A stretch of DNA of 64,000 nt. It comes from Protonemura montana (Eukaryota; Arthropoda; Insecta; Plecoptera; Nemouridae). Position numbers and translations under genes: made by a program. This document shows positions 32,809-42,903 of this stretch, piece after piece (the first letter of the stretch is position 1; each line of letters begins with the position of its first letter). The notes beneath the pieces are model-generated. The model was not told where the DNA came from. It searched no databases and worked only from the letters and a program-made list of their open reading frames with translations. Location of the stretch: the NCBI GenBank assembly GCA_947568835.1, contig OX387605.1, positions 8,498,418-8,562,417 of the forward strand, written 5' to 3'.

Positions 32809-35800
32809 ATGATGTCTAGAAAGTCAAGCTCTGATGTTGTAAACAGTGAAATTCATAATGAACAGTCTTTAGAGACAGAAGACTCTAGCAGATCGTACAT
32901 GTATACCGATATAACCCAAGATGACTTTGATCAACTGATTGAAGAAATTAACGGTATGGGTAAGCCACAAGCAGAAAAAGAAGATCTCGTGAAAGAATTC
33001 GGCGAACTTCTTGATGGTTTAACCCCCGATAATGTGTTTTCCTGTACATCGAAACATGATTCTTCTCCACGAGTAGAACCATCAACCTATCGAACCAACG
33101 ATCCATCGAACCAAGCCTCTTCGTCGTCTACTGTGTCGACAGAACATTCAAACATCATCGGTGTTCCTAATGGATACAATTCTCAACAAGGAAGCGGTCG
33201 CGGTTTTCGAGTCGTGGACCAATGGAAGAACAACAACAAAAAGTTTAAAAGAAGCCGTCACGCCGCATCCATAGTTCTCGACGATCTCCCGAAGAATATG
33301 GCCATGGAATTAACATCAGAATGGCTAGGTAATGTTCTAAATAATGTTATAGATTTTCTTAAAAGTCCCAAACACAATCCATTCGATGTAGTTGGAATGG
33401 AAATACACAGCAAATTTCAAACAGGCGCTCCTGTACATGTTTCTTTCCGGCAACGTGATCAACTTGATGCCGATGTCGTATTAGAACAGATTGAGAAAAG
33501 AGTACAAAGCAATAACAAGTTCATAACCGAAGGTCCTCTTACTATAATTATGACATACATTGAGATACCTCATGGAAGCGGGTCACTTACAGTTCCTCTA
33601 TATTCTAATTTTAAATCGTATTGTCACAATAAGAAAGGTGTAGTGACGATAAATAATTCAAACGATAAACTATGCCTAGCCAGAGCTTTAGTGGTGGGCA
33701 TAGCTAAATTCACAGAAACAGAGAAAGTGTTTAAATCAATCAAAATAGGTAGATCAATTCAATTAGACTTAGCAAAAAAATTATGCAGGGACGCTGGTGT
33801 AGATCTTAACTGTACAGGCAGTGGTGGCTTGCCAGATTTATTAAAATTTCAAAACTATCTCACAGGTTACCAAATAACAGTATTTACCGATTACCTGGGG
33901 CATAATGTTATCTTTGAAGGTCCGCCACTTACATCGGAAAAACAACGCGATCATCTAGATTTATTACTTGACGAGGAAAACAGTCATTTCTATACTATTC
34001 TAAACGTACACGGAGCGTTTTCGTGTAAGATTTACTGTAGACAGTGTCACGTTCGCTACGATCATCCTGGTGGCCATAAATGTTTAAATAGTTGTACACG
34101 TTGTTACTTTACAGATTGCCAAGGTACTAAGTTAACGGCAAGTATTACGTGTGCAAAATGCCGTCGAAATTTCAAAGGACGCAATTGCTATCAAAACCAT
34201 TTAATTAAGGGTAAATATTCGAAAGGAAGGAGCGTTTGTGATGTACACATTATTTGTAAAGATTGTAATTCATATTCAAATTTAAGAGACAGGGTTAAAC
34301 ACACTTGTTACGAAAATAAATGCACTCTTTGTAAACGGTTTTATGTAGGTAAGCATAATTGTTATATGACTACACTAAGAAAACAAAAATGTGGCAGAAA
34401 TGGCGAAAAAGTTAGAAATAAGATCTTAGTTTTCGTAGATATAGAAGCAACGCAATGCACACCTTTAAATGAAAATGATGATGGGATTTTCCAGCATAAA
34501 CCTAATTTAGTAGTTATGGAACAAGTGTGTCTGTTCTGTTCTGAGCTCCCGATCGAAGCACCGTGCAGAAAATGTTGCCCTAGTGAATCTAGACGACAGG
34601 TATTTGACGGAGAGAACCCTATAGCAGATTTCTTTGATTTCATTCAAAATACTTCTCAAAACATTAAAGAGACAACCGTATTCGCTCATAATATGAAAGG
34701 ATACGATGGCTCATTTTTCTTAAGCCACATGGTGAATAATTTGAAAATGGATCCTAAATTAATTATGAACGGCGCAAAATTAATGATGTTTAGCGCAAAT
34801 AACATCACTTTCAAAGATTCTTTAAACTTCCTCCCAATGCCTTTATCAGCTTTACCGAAAGCATTAAACTTGGAAGATAAATATAAGAAAAGTAGTTTCC
34901 CACATTTCTTTAATAGGCCTGAGAATTTCAATTATATCGGTCCATTACCCGATCAAGAATATTATGGCTGCGATACAATGTCTATCAAAGATAGAGATAG
35001 CTTTATATCATGGCACAATGATCAGAGATCTAAGAATGTAGAGTTCAACTTCAAAAAAGAGCTAGTTGAATATTGCATTAATGATGTTTCAATTCTACGT
35101 GAAGCTTGTTTAAAGTTTCAAACATCTTTTTTGGAAGAAAATCAAGTTGATCCTTTATGGCAGGCATCAACTATAGCTAGTGCCTGTATGACTGTATTTC
35201 AGCAGAATTTTCTAATGGAAAACACTATACCTTTAATACCAAACGGGGGATATAGACTGGCTCAAAACTCTTCCTTTGAAGGTCGGATGTGGCTAGAGTG
35301 GATAGCGCAAGAGAGAAAAATTGTCATACAAAGCGCACATAATAACCACGAACACAAAATTAAAAATCTAAAAGTAGACGGATACTACAAACATGAAGAT
35401 GGTAGCGAGGAGATCTTTACGTATAAAGGTTGCTTCTTTCACGGATGCTTTTTTTGTTTTCCCGATAGAAACGCAAAGATTGGAAATTCAAACGAAACCA
35501 TGGATCTTCGATATGAAGCCACGGAACGTATTGAAACCATTTATAGATCTACAGGTGCCAAGTTAACGTTCATGTGGGGTTGTACATTCGCTCAGATGCG
35601 TAAAGAAAACCCTGCAATAAATAAATTCATCGAAAATCATAAAGATGTCCATACAGAAGCATTGAATCCGAGAGACAGTTTCTTTGGCGGACGAACCAAC
35701 TGCGTAAAAACACATTATGTTGCAGCCCCTGGAGAAAAGATACAGTATATGGATGTCTGTTCCCTTTATCCATGGGTGAATAAGTATGGCGTTTACACAG

Positions 35801-37077
35801 TTGGCGTACCAAAGTTATATGTAGGTGAAAATTGTTCGGAACTTGTAGGTGCTGAAAATAACCTTGATCGAGTTGAAGGCCTAGTAAAGTGCACAGTTTT
35901 AGCTCCTACAGATTTATACCATCCCGTTTTACCTCAGCGTATAAACAATAAACTTTTCTTTGCCCTTTGTCGTACTTGTGCGAACAATGAGTTTCAGTCA
36001 GATTGTCCCCATGAATCCGAGTCATTGAGAGAGTTCACAGGAACTTGGACATCAGCAGAATTAAAATTAGCTATTCGAAAATCGTATAAAATTAAAAAAA
36101 TTTACGAGATATGGCAATACGAATCCATACAGTACGATCCCAAAACACAAACTGGAGGATTGTTCACTGCATACATTAATACATTTTTAAAAATGAAGGT
36201 AGAGGCCAGTGGTTGGCCTGCGTGGTGTAGCAACGATGTACTTAAAAACCAATATGTAAATGATTTTAAATTAAGGGAGGGAGTAAGTTTAGAACCTGAT
36301 AAGATTGAACATAATCCAGGTTTGAGGAGTCTGGCTAAATTAATGCTTAACTCATTTTGGGGAAAATTTGGAATGAGGGATAATTTAACCAAACATTGTA
36401 TTGTAGACTCTCGCAAGGAATTTCTTAATATACTGACTGATCCAAGCAATGAAGTTCTAAGCATGGAAATATTGTCAGAAGAAAAAATGTTAGTCACATG
36501 GAAATCCCGCAACGAAACTGTGGTTGGATCAAAAAAATCCAATGTAGTCATAGCATCGTATACAACAGCAATGGCACGCGTAAAATTATATTCTTATTTA
36601 GAAGAACTGGGATCCAGAGTCTTGTATTATGACACCGATTCAGTTATCTATGTGTCGAGACCAGGAGACGTAGATGTTGAAACTGGCGATTATCTAGGTG
36701 ATATGACTGACGAATTATTAGCGTATGGCCAGAACACTTATATCACAGAATTTGTATCAGGGGGGCCTAAGAACTATGCATTTAAAATAGCTGTCAAGGG
36801 TGATATAAATAATGTCAAGACTGTTTGTAAAGTTCGCGGCATAACGCTCAATTATAATGTTTCAAAATCAGTTAATATCGATGTAATGAGAAACATGACA
36901 TTGAACAAAGTCCCTCCTGTAGTTGTACACAATCCATCAAAAATTGTTCGAATCAAGAACTTTAAAATAGCATCACGCCCTGAGTCTAAAATGTACAGAG
37001 TTGTAGTTACTAAACGACGCCTTACTGATAACTATGACACATTACCTTATGGTTTCAAGAGACCTAAACTTGTTTAA
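32809..37077 (+). CDS. Polinton protein-primed family B DNA polymerase
   Basis: It replicates the element from protein-primed ends. The frame has 1,422 residues and is intact. Exonuclease motifs are FVDIEAT (Asp544), NMKGYDGSFF and YCINDVSIL. Polymerase motif A is DVCSLYP (Asp982), motif B is KLMLNSFWGKFG (from Lys1177) and motif C is YYDTDSV (Asp1275). The N-terminal 400 residues include a Ser-rich start and a segment NDKLCLARALVVGIAKFTE of unknown role. A Cys/His-rich region follows at about residues 405-520, with paired CxxC units (CRQCHVRY, CTRCYFTDC, CAKC, CKDC, CTLC) that look like zinc fingers. It is the first gene after the left inverted repeat. A 250-bp AT-rich gap separates it from the ATPase. 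Confidence 0.97.
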   Translation: MMSRKSSSDVVNSEIHNEQSLETEDSSRSYMYTDITQDDFDQLIEEINGMGKPQAEKEDLVKEFGELLDGLTPDNVFSCTSKHDSSPRVEPSTYRTNDPSNQASSSSTVSTEHSNIIGVPNGYNSQQGSGRGFRVVDQWKNNNKKFKRSRHAASIVLDDLPKNMAMELTSEWLGNVLNNVIDFLKSPKHNPFDVVGMEIHSKFQTGAPVHVSFRQRDQLDADVVLEQIEKRVQSNNKFITEGPLTIIMTYIEIPHGSGSLTVPLYSNFKSYCHNKKGVVTINNSNDKLCLARALVVGIAKFTETEKVFKSIKIGRSIQLDLAKKLCRDAGVDLNCTGSGGLPDLLKFQNYLTGYQITVFTDYLGHNVIFEGPPLTSEKQRDHLDLLLDEENSHFYTILNVHGAFSCKIYCRQCHVRYDHPGGHKCLNSCTRCYFTDCQGTKLTASITCAKCRRNFKGRNCYQNHLIKGKYSKGRSVCDVHIICKDCNSYSNLRDRVKHTCYENKCTLCKRFYVGKHNCYMTTLRKQKCGRNGEKVRNKILVFVDIEATQCTPLNENDDGIFQHKPNLVVMEQVCLFCSELPIEAPCRKCCPSESRRQVFDGENPIADFFDFIQNTSQNIKETTVFAHNMKGYDGSFFLSHMVNNLKMDPKLIMNGAKLMMFSANNITFKDSLNFLPMPLSALPKALNLEDKYKKSSFPHFFNRPENFNYIGPLPDQEYYGCDTMSIKDRDSFISWHNDQRSKNVEFNFKKELVEYCINDVSILREACLKFQTSFLEENQVDPLWQASTIASACMTVFQQNFLMENTIPLIPNGGYRLAQNSSFEGRMWLEWIAQERKIVIQSAHNNHEHKIKNLKVDGYYKHEDGSEEIFTYKGCFFHGCFFCFPDRNAKIGNSNETMDLRYEATERIETIYRSTGAKLTFMWGCTFAQMRKENPAINKFIENHKDVHTEALNPRDSFFGGRTNCVKTHYVAAPGEKIQYMDVCSLYPWVNKYGVYTVGVPKLYVGENCSELVGAENNLDRVEGLVKCTVLAPTDLYHPVLPQRINNKLFFALCRTCANNEFQSDCPHESESLREFTGTWTSAELKLAIRKSYKIKKIYEIWQYESIQYDPKTQTGGLFTAYINTFLKMKVEASGWPAWCSNDVLKNQYVNDFKLREGVSLEPDKIEHNPGLRSLAKLMLNSFWGKFGMRDNLTKHCIVDSRKEFLNILTDPSNEVLSMEILSEEKMLVTWKSRNETVVGSKKSNVVIASYTTAMARVKLYSYLEELGSRVLYYDTDSVIYVSRPGDVDVETGDYLGDMTDELLAYGQNTYITEFVSGGPKNYAFKIAVKGDINNVKTVCKVRGITLNYNVSKSVNIDVMRNMTLNKVPPVVVHNPSKIVRIKNFKIASRPESKMYRVVVTKRRLTDNYDTLPYGFKRPKLV

Positions 37078-37330
37078 ACATGAACAAAAATGTGCCAATG
37101 TAAATAAACTGTAAAATGAAAAGAAACACTACAAACTATATTTGTCTGATGTATTATACTTTGTCATATGTCTTATTTAATGCCGTATGATTTGTAAACT
37201 TGTTTTAAACATGAAAGTATACAGATGTGTACATATTTATATTTGTCTGAAAAAAAAAATATATATATATAGATAATGTGTGATTATATGTAAATATGTT
37301 TTTAATTTTTATTCCACCTCATTTACCATC

Positions 37331-37993
37331 ATGGATCCGAGTTGGCAACATCCTTTCACTGCTCTCGTATCGGGTCCTACCTCTTGTGGCAAGACTTTCT
37401 TTGTCAAACGTTTTATTGATCACATTGATTTTATGATTGATACTAAAATTTTTGAAGTCATCTGGTGTTATTCTCAATGGCAGAAAGCTTACACAGATAT
37501 CAAGGATAAAAGAGTAAGATTTCATGAAGGTATAGTTGATATTTCAGAAATAAATCCTAGTACAGGAGCTAGAGTCATAATACTTGACGATATGATGCGT
37601 GAAATTGACGGTAGAGTAGTTGATCTTTTCTCTAAAGGATCACATCATAAATCTCTCAGTGTTATATTTATAACGCAAAACCTTTTTCATCAGAGTAAAG
37701 GTAGCAGAGACATGTCGTTGAATTCACACTATGTTGTATGTTTCAAAAATCCTAGAGACAGAGCTCAAATTTCACACATGGCACGACAGGTTAACCCACA
37801 GGATCCTAAACACGTGCAGGAAGCTTTTGAGAATGCAACATCAGAAAGTCATGGGTATCTTCTTTTTGATTTTAAGCAATCAACACCTGACTCGCATAGA
37901 CTTCGTACAAAGATATTTCCATCTGATGACTGTTCCATTGTTTATATACCAAGGAAATTCGCTATAAAATCAGAGTACGTCTGGTCAAACTAA
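37331..37993 (+). CDS. FtsK/HerA-type genome-packaging ATPase
   Basis: In virus-like elements of this group this ATPase is thought to pump DNA into the capsid. I chose the ATG at 37331 (MDPSWQHPFTALVSG), giving 220 residues, because the frame upstream of it is AT-rich and lacks family resemblance. Walker A is GPTSCGKT at residues 15-22, and Walker B is VIILDDMM near residue 82. A sensor-like QN follows in IFITQNLFHQS. It lies between PolB and the small p108 gene. Confidence 0.93.
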   Translation: MDPSWQHPFTALVSGPTSCGKTFFVKRFIDHIDFMIDTKIFEVIWCYSQWQKAYTDIKDKRVRFHEGIVDISEINPSTGARVIILDDMMREIDGRVVDLFSKGSHHKSLSVIFITQNLFHQSKGSRDMSLNSHYVVCFKNPRDRAQISHMARQVNPQDPKHVQEAFENATSESHGYLLFDFKQSTPDSHRLRTKIFPSDDCSIVYIPRKFAIKSEYVWSN

Positions 37994-38006
37994 TCATTAA
38001 GGCGCT

Positions 38007-38333
38007 ATGCCTCGAACGGTGCAGAAATATAAAAAAATATTACAGGCATTATGCAGAGTCAATCCTTTGACGCGTAAATCTATATTAAGAACTGCAGACG
38101 ACGGTCTCATCCATTGCTTGTGTGAACTTATTCATAACACTTTGCGTGGAGCCATACCTTTAAAATCATCTCAAAAGTCTAAATTGAAACGACACAGAGG
38201 CATATTAAGAAAAATTGCTTGCAAAGGTGGCAACTGGAAAAATAAGAAGAAGCTATTTCTTCAAAACGGTGGATCATTTATACCCTTGATCATAGCTCCA
38301 CTGCTCAGTGCTCTTTTGGAGAAAATATTCTGA
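38007..38333 (+). CDS. Small basic Polinton protein with hydrophobic C-terminus (p108)
   Basis: The protein has 108 residues. The first 85 are rich in Lys and Arg. The end, NGGSFIPLIIAPLLSALLEK, is hydrophobic and could form an amphipathic or membrane-active helix. Small proteins with a GG-F-P-L-hydrophobic tail recur in animal Polintons, and a lytic or capsid-internal role is possible but not shown. It starts 13 bp after the ATPase stop and ends 13 bp before the next ATG. Function unknown. Confidence 0.75.
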   Translation: MPRTVQKYKKILQALCRVNPLTRKSILRTADDGLIHCLCELIHNTLRGAIPLKSSQKSKLKRHRGILRKIACKGGNWKNKKKLFLQNGGSFIPLIIAPLLSALLEKIF

Positions 38334-38346
38334 ATTATTTGATAGT

Positions 38347-39069
38347 ATGGAGAGAACTAAGAAAATGCTCCTAGTCGACCCTGAAACGGCTCAACGTTTT
38401 CATCAGAAGGTAGCGGTTGCAGCTGATAAGCCAGATCAGATTGATAATGAGATGTCCCAAGTGCTTAACAACAACAAATTAACTGATGCCGAAAAATGGC
38501 AGAAATATTACCCAATTTTGCAACGGTTTTTTCATTTCAACTCAGAGCTACGGAAGCCTTTGGCTTTAGAGATTTATGAAAATAAAACAACCGAGCAGTC
38601 GGAGGTTTCAGCTCCGATAGATTTTGATAATTTGAAGGCTATAACTATGGATACCCTGCCTAAGATGTTGAAGAAAAAAGGGCTTATCATGTATGATCGG
38701 TTAAAGTCATCTGATTCAATTAACTGGGATATTTTTGGCACCGTTAGTATCAATGGTAAAAAGATTGAAAATTCATCAATTGTAGATTTGATATCTGATA
38801 GTGTACGTAATAGGAAAACAGGCAGTCCTATAGGTTGGCATGAGTTTGCATTAATCTTAAGCGAAATCAATATGCCTAATGAACTTATAGGCAATGTCAG
38901 ACGAAAAGCTTTTATTCGTGATAAGATTGCGATCCGAAGCACTCGTTTTTCTCCGTACACGCCGCCGAAAAAACGCAAGATTCATCGGAGCATCGATGAG
39001 GACGAAAATCAATACACAAAACGCTTAAAACAAGTTATTCCACACTGGGAACCGTTTAGAATAAAATGA
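38347..39069 (+). CDS. Polinton protein of unknown function (p240)
   Basis: Starting at ATG 38347 (MERTKKMLLVDPETAQRFHQ) it has 240 residues; the frame is open further upstream but overlaps p108. The N-terminal KKMLLVDPE resembles other Polinton proteins of unknown role. The middle is helical and charged, and the C-terminus is basic (PPKKRKIHR, a possible nuclear localisation signal). Its stop codon overlaps the integrase start as ATGA. Confidence 0.75.
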   Translation: MERTKKMLLVDPETAQRFHQKVAVAADKPDQIDNEMSQVLNNNKLTDAEKWQKYYPILQRFFHFNSELRKPLALEIYENKTTEQSEVSAPIDFDNLKAITMDTLPKMLKKKGLIMYDRLKSSDSINWDIFGTVSINGKKIENSSIVDLISDSVRNRKTGSPIGWHEFALILSEINMPNELIGNVRRKAFIRDKIAIRSTRFSPYTPPKKRKIHRSIDEDENQYTKRLKQVIPHWEPFRIK

Positions 39070-40154
39070 ATGTGAACGATTGTAAACTGTTATCAAAAAT
39101 ATACAATGATCCATCTCATCCTGCAAGTTTTTCTACTGTTGATATTTTATGGAAATCTGTGAACAAGAAAATACCAAAAAAATATGTCAAAAGATGGTTA
39201 GAATCTCAAAATACTTATACACTCCACCGTCCTCTACGTAAACGTTTCAAACGTAATCATTATTGTGTCGGAAACATTGACGACTTATGGCAGGCTGATT
39301 TAAATGATATGAAAAGTTTAAATAAAGATAACGACGGTTACATTTTCATACTCACAGTTATAGATGTATTTAGCAAGTATGCCTGGAGCTTTACACTTTT
39401 TAGGAAGACTGGTTTGGAAGTGGCTAACGCTTTCAAACATATATTTGACACGAGTGGTCGTAAACCTTTGAAGCTGCAAACAGATAAGGGCAAAGAGTTT
39501 ATAAACGGTACTTTTCAATCTTTTCTCAAAGATCAAGGCGTTGGTTACTACCACACTAATAATCCAGATATAAAAGCATCGATTGTGGAAAGATTCAATA
39601 GAACACTAAAAACACGCATGTATAAATACTTCACATTAAACAATACACATCGATACGTTGACGTTTTACCTAAATTGATGATTGCCTACAACACAGCTAA
39701 GCATTCCACTATACGTATGGCCCCAGCTGAAGTTAATAAAAAAAACATTCGTCAGGTGTGGCACAACTCATACGACAAACTAGTCAAATCTAGACACAAA
39801 TTGCGTCTTCAACTTTCGGTAGGAGATTTTGTTCGAATAAGTAATGCAAAAATGCAATTTGAAAAGGGATATGAACAAAATTGGTCAGACGAAGTGTTTA
39901 AAATAACATCAGTAATTAAGCGTTCACCTGTTGTATATCAAATATCTGATTTGCAAGACGAGAATATAGAGGGGACATTTTACGAGAGAGAGGTACAAAA
40001 AATCAGTTACGACCCTAAGGGAGAGTTTAAAATCGATAAAATAATAAGCACAAGGCGTCGTGGTCGTATACGTGAAGTCTTAGTCAAGTGGAGAGGTTGG
40101 CCTTCCAAGTTCAATAGCTGGATACCTGAATCAGAAGTTAATCAAAATGTGTGA
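39066..40154 (+). CDS. Polinton integrase (rve family) with C-terminal chromodomain
   Basis: It inserts the element into host DNA and makes the 6-bp duplication. The frame has 362 residues. The catalytic triad is Asp78 (QADLND), Asp140 (LQTDKGKEF) and Glu175 (ASIVERFNRT), with 34 residues between the last two, as in retroviral integrases. The C-terminus, EVLVKWRGWPSKFNSWIPES, is a chromodomain, which may target modified histones. The start overlaps the p240 stop by 4 bp (ATGA), and the stop overlaps the next gene by 8 bp. Confidence 0.96.
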   Translation: MNVNDCKLLSKIYNDPSHPASFSTVDILWKSVNKKIPKKYVKRWLESQNTYTLHRPLRKRFKRNHYCVGNIDDLWQADLNDMKSLNKDNDGYIFILTVIDVFSKYAWSFTLFRKTGLEVANAFKHIFDTSGRKPLKLQTDKGKEFINGTFQSFLKDQGVGYYHTNNPDIKASIVERFNRTLKTRMYKYFTLNNTHRYVDVLPKLMIAYNTAKHSTIRMAPAEVNKKNIRQVWHNSYDKLVKSRHKLRLQLSVGDFVRISNAKMQFEKGYEQNWSDEVFKITSVIKRSPVVYQISDLQDENIEGTFYEREVQKISYDPKGEFKIDKIISTRRRGRIREVLVKWRGWPSKFNSWIPESEVNQNV

Positions 40155-40929
40155 TTCATTTTATATAATGCTACCAAGTAACAGTTCTATGGACCGTTTC
40201 CCAGATAATACAACAGCTAATTTTGTAACTACTCTAAGAAATCCTTTAAAGTTAACAGGCGAATGGGAGCTTTGTCTTCACGAGTTTCATTATCCTCACA
40301 CTTGCTATAACGTTTCGAATGGTTATAATAAAATATCAACAAAAATTGATTATTTCAAAGGTGATACCATCAAAGACATGGATCTGTTTGTGAAACCAGG
40401 ATTATATCAAACGAAAGCATCTCTAGTAAAGGCCTTAAACGGTGAACTGGAAAAAGTCAAGGTTGGGAAAATGGATTTTCTTATTAACGATACGATACAT
40501 TTTACACCAGCACAAAGAGACGAAGAAATACACGTTCAAGAAGTGATTCTCTGTACAGATTTGGCAAAACAATTAGGTTACGCCCCTGAAACAAATCTAG
40601 TTGATTTTCCGATATCTTCAACCGAGGGAGATATCTCGCATGGATTTCCTACACACATATACGTATACTGCGATCTTATTGAAGGACAATATGTAGGTGA
40701 CACTATTGCTCCTATACTGCGAATGATAAACACAGAATATCAACAATTTACATACGGTGCCAACGTAACGAAAAGCTTCGCATCTCTACAGTATGTGCCT
40801 CTGTTAAAACTAGAATTTAGTACAGTAGAAATAGATTTAAGAGATTACACAGGTCAAATGATACCATTCGGTAACGGACATTCGGCTGTCACGATACACT
40901 TTCGTCGTCGGCGTCCTAATGTTTATTAA
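40147..40929 (+). CDS. Probable Polinton minor capsid (penton-like) protein
   Basis: The protein has 260 residues and a beta-rich pattern. It opens with FYIMLPSNSSMDRFPDNTTA and continues with LRNPLKLTGEWELCLHEF. This pattern is typical of a conserved Polinton protein of this size, thought to be the single jelly-roll minor capsid protein. The assignment rests on size, composition and position next to the capsid genes; I cannot fold it. It overlaps the integrase end by 8 bp. Met at 40168 is an alternative start that would avoid the overlap. Confidence 0.7.
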   Translation: MCDSFYIMLPSNSSMDRFPDNTTANFVTTLRNPLKLTGEWELCLHEFHYPHTCYNVSNGYNKISTKIDYFKGDTIKDMDLFVKPGLYQTKASLVKALNGELEKVKVGKMDFLINDTIHFTPAQRDEEIHVQEVILCTDLAKQLGYAPETNLVDFPISSTEGDISHGFPTHIYVYCDLIEGQYVGDTIAPILRMINTEYQQFTYGANVTKSFASLQYVPLLKLEFSTVEIDLRDYTGQMIPFGNGHSAVTIHFRRRRPNVY

Positions 40930-40958
40930 TAACAATACAATCTCTATCAGTTATTGCA

Positions 40959-41498
40959 ATGAATACAGTAGAACAGTACACAAAATATTATCAAGAGCAG
41001 GCTGGAAATGGTTTGAACATTTATAGAGGTGCAAGTTACCAGAGAGGACACGGTGCATTTGGTAATTTTTTGCGTGGAATTTTCCGCTTTGCACTGCCTC
41101 TATTTAAATCTGGAGCTCGAGCAGTGGGTCAGGAGGCTTTGCGAACAGGCGTTAATATTCTCGAAGACATTTCTGTTAAAAAACCTATAAAACAGGTATT
41201 TAAAGACCGTCTAATTGAAGCAGGGCGCTCACTACATAGTAGAGCTGAGGCGGGGGTTCAGAGAATGGCTGGTGATGGAATAAAAACAAGGAAACGTCGC
41301 AGTTGTTCTCAGTCAAGAACTAACGCTAAGAGGTCAAAGACGTCGTCGACTCGCAAAACCAAAAAGAAAGGAACTGCAAATCAGAAGATTAAAAAGAAAA
41401 AAATCGTTACTAAACAGAAGAATCGCACCAAGTGCACTCCTAAGACAAAGAAAAATAGTCAATCTATATCCAGAACCGTGAGGGATATTTTCTCCTAA
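40959..41498 (+). CDS. Basic virion core-like protein
   Basis: The protein has 179 residues. The N-terminal half holds YYQEQAGNGLNIYRGASYQR, followed by an amphipathic region (FLRGIFRFALPLF) and AVGQEALRTG. The C-terminal 75 residues are very rich in Lys, Arg, Ser and Thr (KRRSCSQ, KKKGT), suited to DNA binding. The layout resembles adenovirus-type core or cement proteins (pVI, pVII, pX), an analogy rather than shown homology. It sits between the minor and major capsid genes, with a 3-bp gap to the latter. Confidence 0.75.
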   Translation: MNTVEQYTKYYQEQAGNGLNIYRGASYQRGHGAFGNFLRGIFRFALPLFKSGARAVGQEALRTGVNILEDISVKKPIKQVFKDRLIEAGRSLHSRAEAGVQRMAGDGIKTRKRRSCSQSRTNAKRSKTSSTRKTKKKGTANQKIKKKKIVTKQKNRTKCTPKTKKNSQSISRTVRDIFS

Positions 41499-41501
41499 AG
41501 T

Positions 41502-42803
41502 ATGGCTTTTCTTCATAATAATTCGTGTGAGTCGATGAAATCAGAATTGGATTTGTTTAGTCTGCCACCGACTGAAACAAATTATGATCGTGCATACTGG
41601 GTACCTTACAAGCCTATAGCATCGCTTAACGACGCATCATCTATAGAGTTTGTTGTTCAAGGTAGAGGAGAAGAATATCTGGATTTGGCCCAAACTCTTT
41701 TAAGCATCCAGGTTAAAATAACTGCTCTCAATGGTACAGACTTGGAAATCGGTACAAATGTAGGACCTATCAACAACTATCTTCATAGTCTATTTAGTAA
41801 CTGTGATGTATTTTTGAATGATAAATTGATTTCGGCTCCTTCGCACACTTATGCACATCGAGCATACATAGAGAGTCTTCTAACCTATGGAACTGATGCC
41901 AAGTCTTCGCATCAAACAACGCGTTTGTTTTACGCTGACAAAGCTCGGTTTATGGACTCTCTTACTGATAACACGGGATATTTAAAAAGACAAACGTTTA
42001 CAGACGGTAGTGCCATTGTAGATCTTATCGGAAATATTCATTCTGATATATTCAATCAAAATAGATTAATGTTGAATGGTGTTGACCTGAAAGTAAAATT
42101 TGTACGATCGAAAGACTCGTTCCATTTAATGAGTGACATTGTTGGTGTGAAATCAACTATTGTCGATGCCACTCTGTATGTACGGAAAGTACAAGTTAAC
42201 TCCAGTCTTTTAATAGCACATAACCGAACACTCGAGAAAAGTACTGCTAAGTATCCGCTAGTTCGAGTGGACATTCGTTCTGTTACATTACCTGCCGGTA
42301 TACAGAGTAAAACCTTAGATAATTTATGGATGGGGGTACAGCCCAAGAGAATAATTATTGCATTTGTTTCTAACGCTGCCATGAATGGAAATTTTACTAA
42401 GAATCCTTTTCGATTTCATAATTACGGTTTAAACTATCTTTCTCTACACATTGACGGGCAACAAGTGCCATCTAAGCCTCTACAGCCTAATTTTGCGACC
42501 AATCAGTATATAGAGTCTTATTATACTCTCTTTTCCGGGACTGGGACTCATTATGAGAACAGAGGGAACATTATATCAAGGGAGGACTATCCTGATGGGT
42601 ACTGTCTTGTAGCATTCGATTTGACCGCAGATTTAAGCGCTCACGAAGAACACTGGAATCTTCAACGTAATACTACACTACGTATAGAGGTTCGTTTCGC
42701 AGAAGCACTTACCGAAGCTGTGGACTGTGTTCTTTATGGGGAATTTGATAACCTATTGGAAGTCACTCGCAATCGAAATGTCATAGTTGATTACACTAAC
42801 TAG
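41502..42803 (+). CDS. Polinton major capsid protein, double jelly-roll type
   Basis: The protein has 433 residues, the usual size for Polinton major capsid proteins. Characteristic parts are an N-terminal LDLFSLPPTETNYDRAYWVP, a segment SIEFVVQGRGEEYLDLAQTL, and NNYLHSLFSNCDVFLNDKLI. The region LDNLWMGVQPKRIIIAFVSN follows. These are the conserved blocks of the hexon-like capsid protein of Polintons and related adintoviruses. No interruption is present. It forms a virion module with the genes on both sides. Confidence 0.93.
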   Translation: MAFLHNNSCESMKSELDLFSLPPTETNYDRAYWVPYKPIASLNDASSIEFVVQGRGEEYLDLAQTLLSIQVKITALNGTDLEIGTNVGPINNYLHSLFSNCDVFLNDKLISAPSHTYAHRAYIESLLTYGTDAKSSHQTTRLFYADKARFMDSLTDNTGYLKRQTFTDGSAIVDLIGNIHSDIFNQNRLMLNGVDLKVKFVRSKDSFHLMSDIVGVKSTIVDATLYVRKVQVNSSLLIAHNRTLEKSTAKYPLVRVDIRSVTLPAGIQSKTLDNLWMGVQPKRIIIAFVSNAAMNGNFTKNPFRFHNYGLNYLSLHIDGQQVPSKPLQPNFATNQYIESYYTLFSGTGTHYENRGNIISREDYPDGYCLVAFDLTADLSAHEEHWNLQRNTTLRIEVRFAEALTEAVDCVLYGEFDNLLEVTRNRNVIVDYTN

Positions 42804-42903
42804 TCAATGCTACTTTTTACATCCCTTTTTCTATTTAGTATTTATTAACATGAAACTGTTTAGTAACTCTCATTTTTGATAACTACTTCATAGTCATCAC
42901 ATT

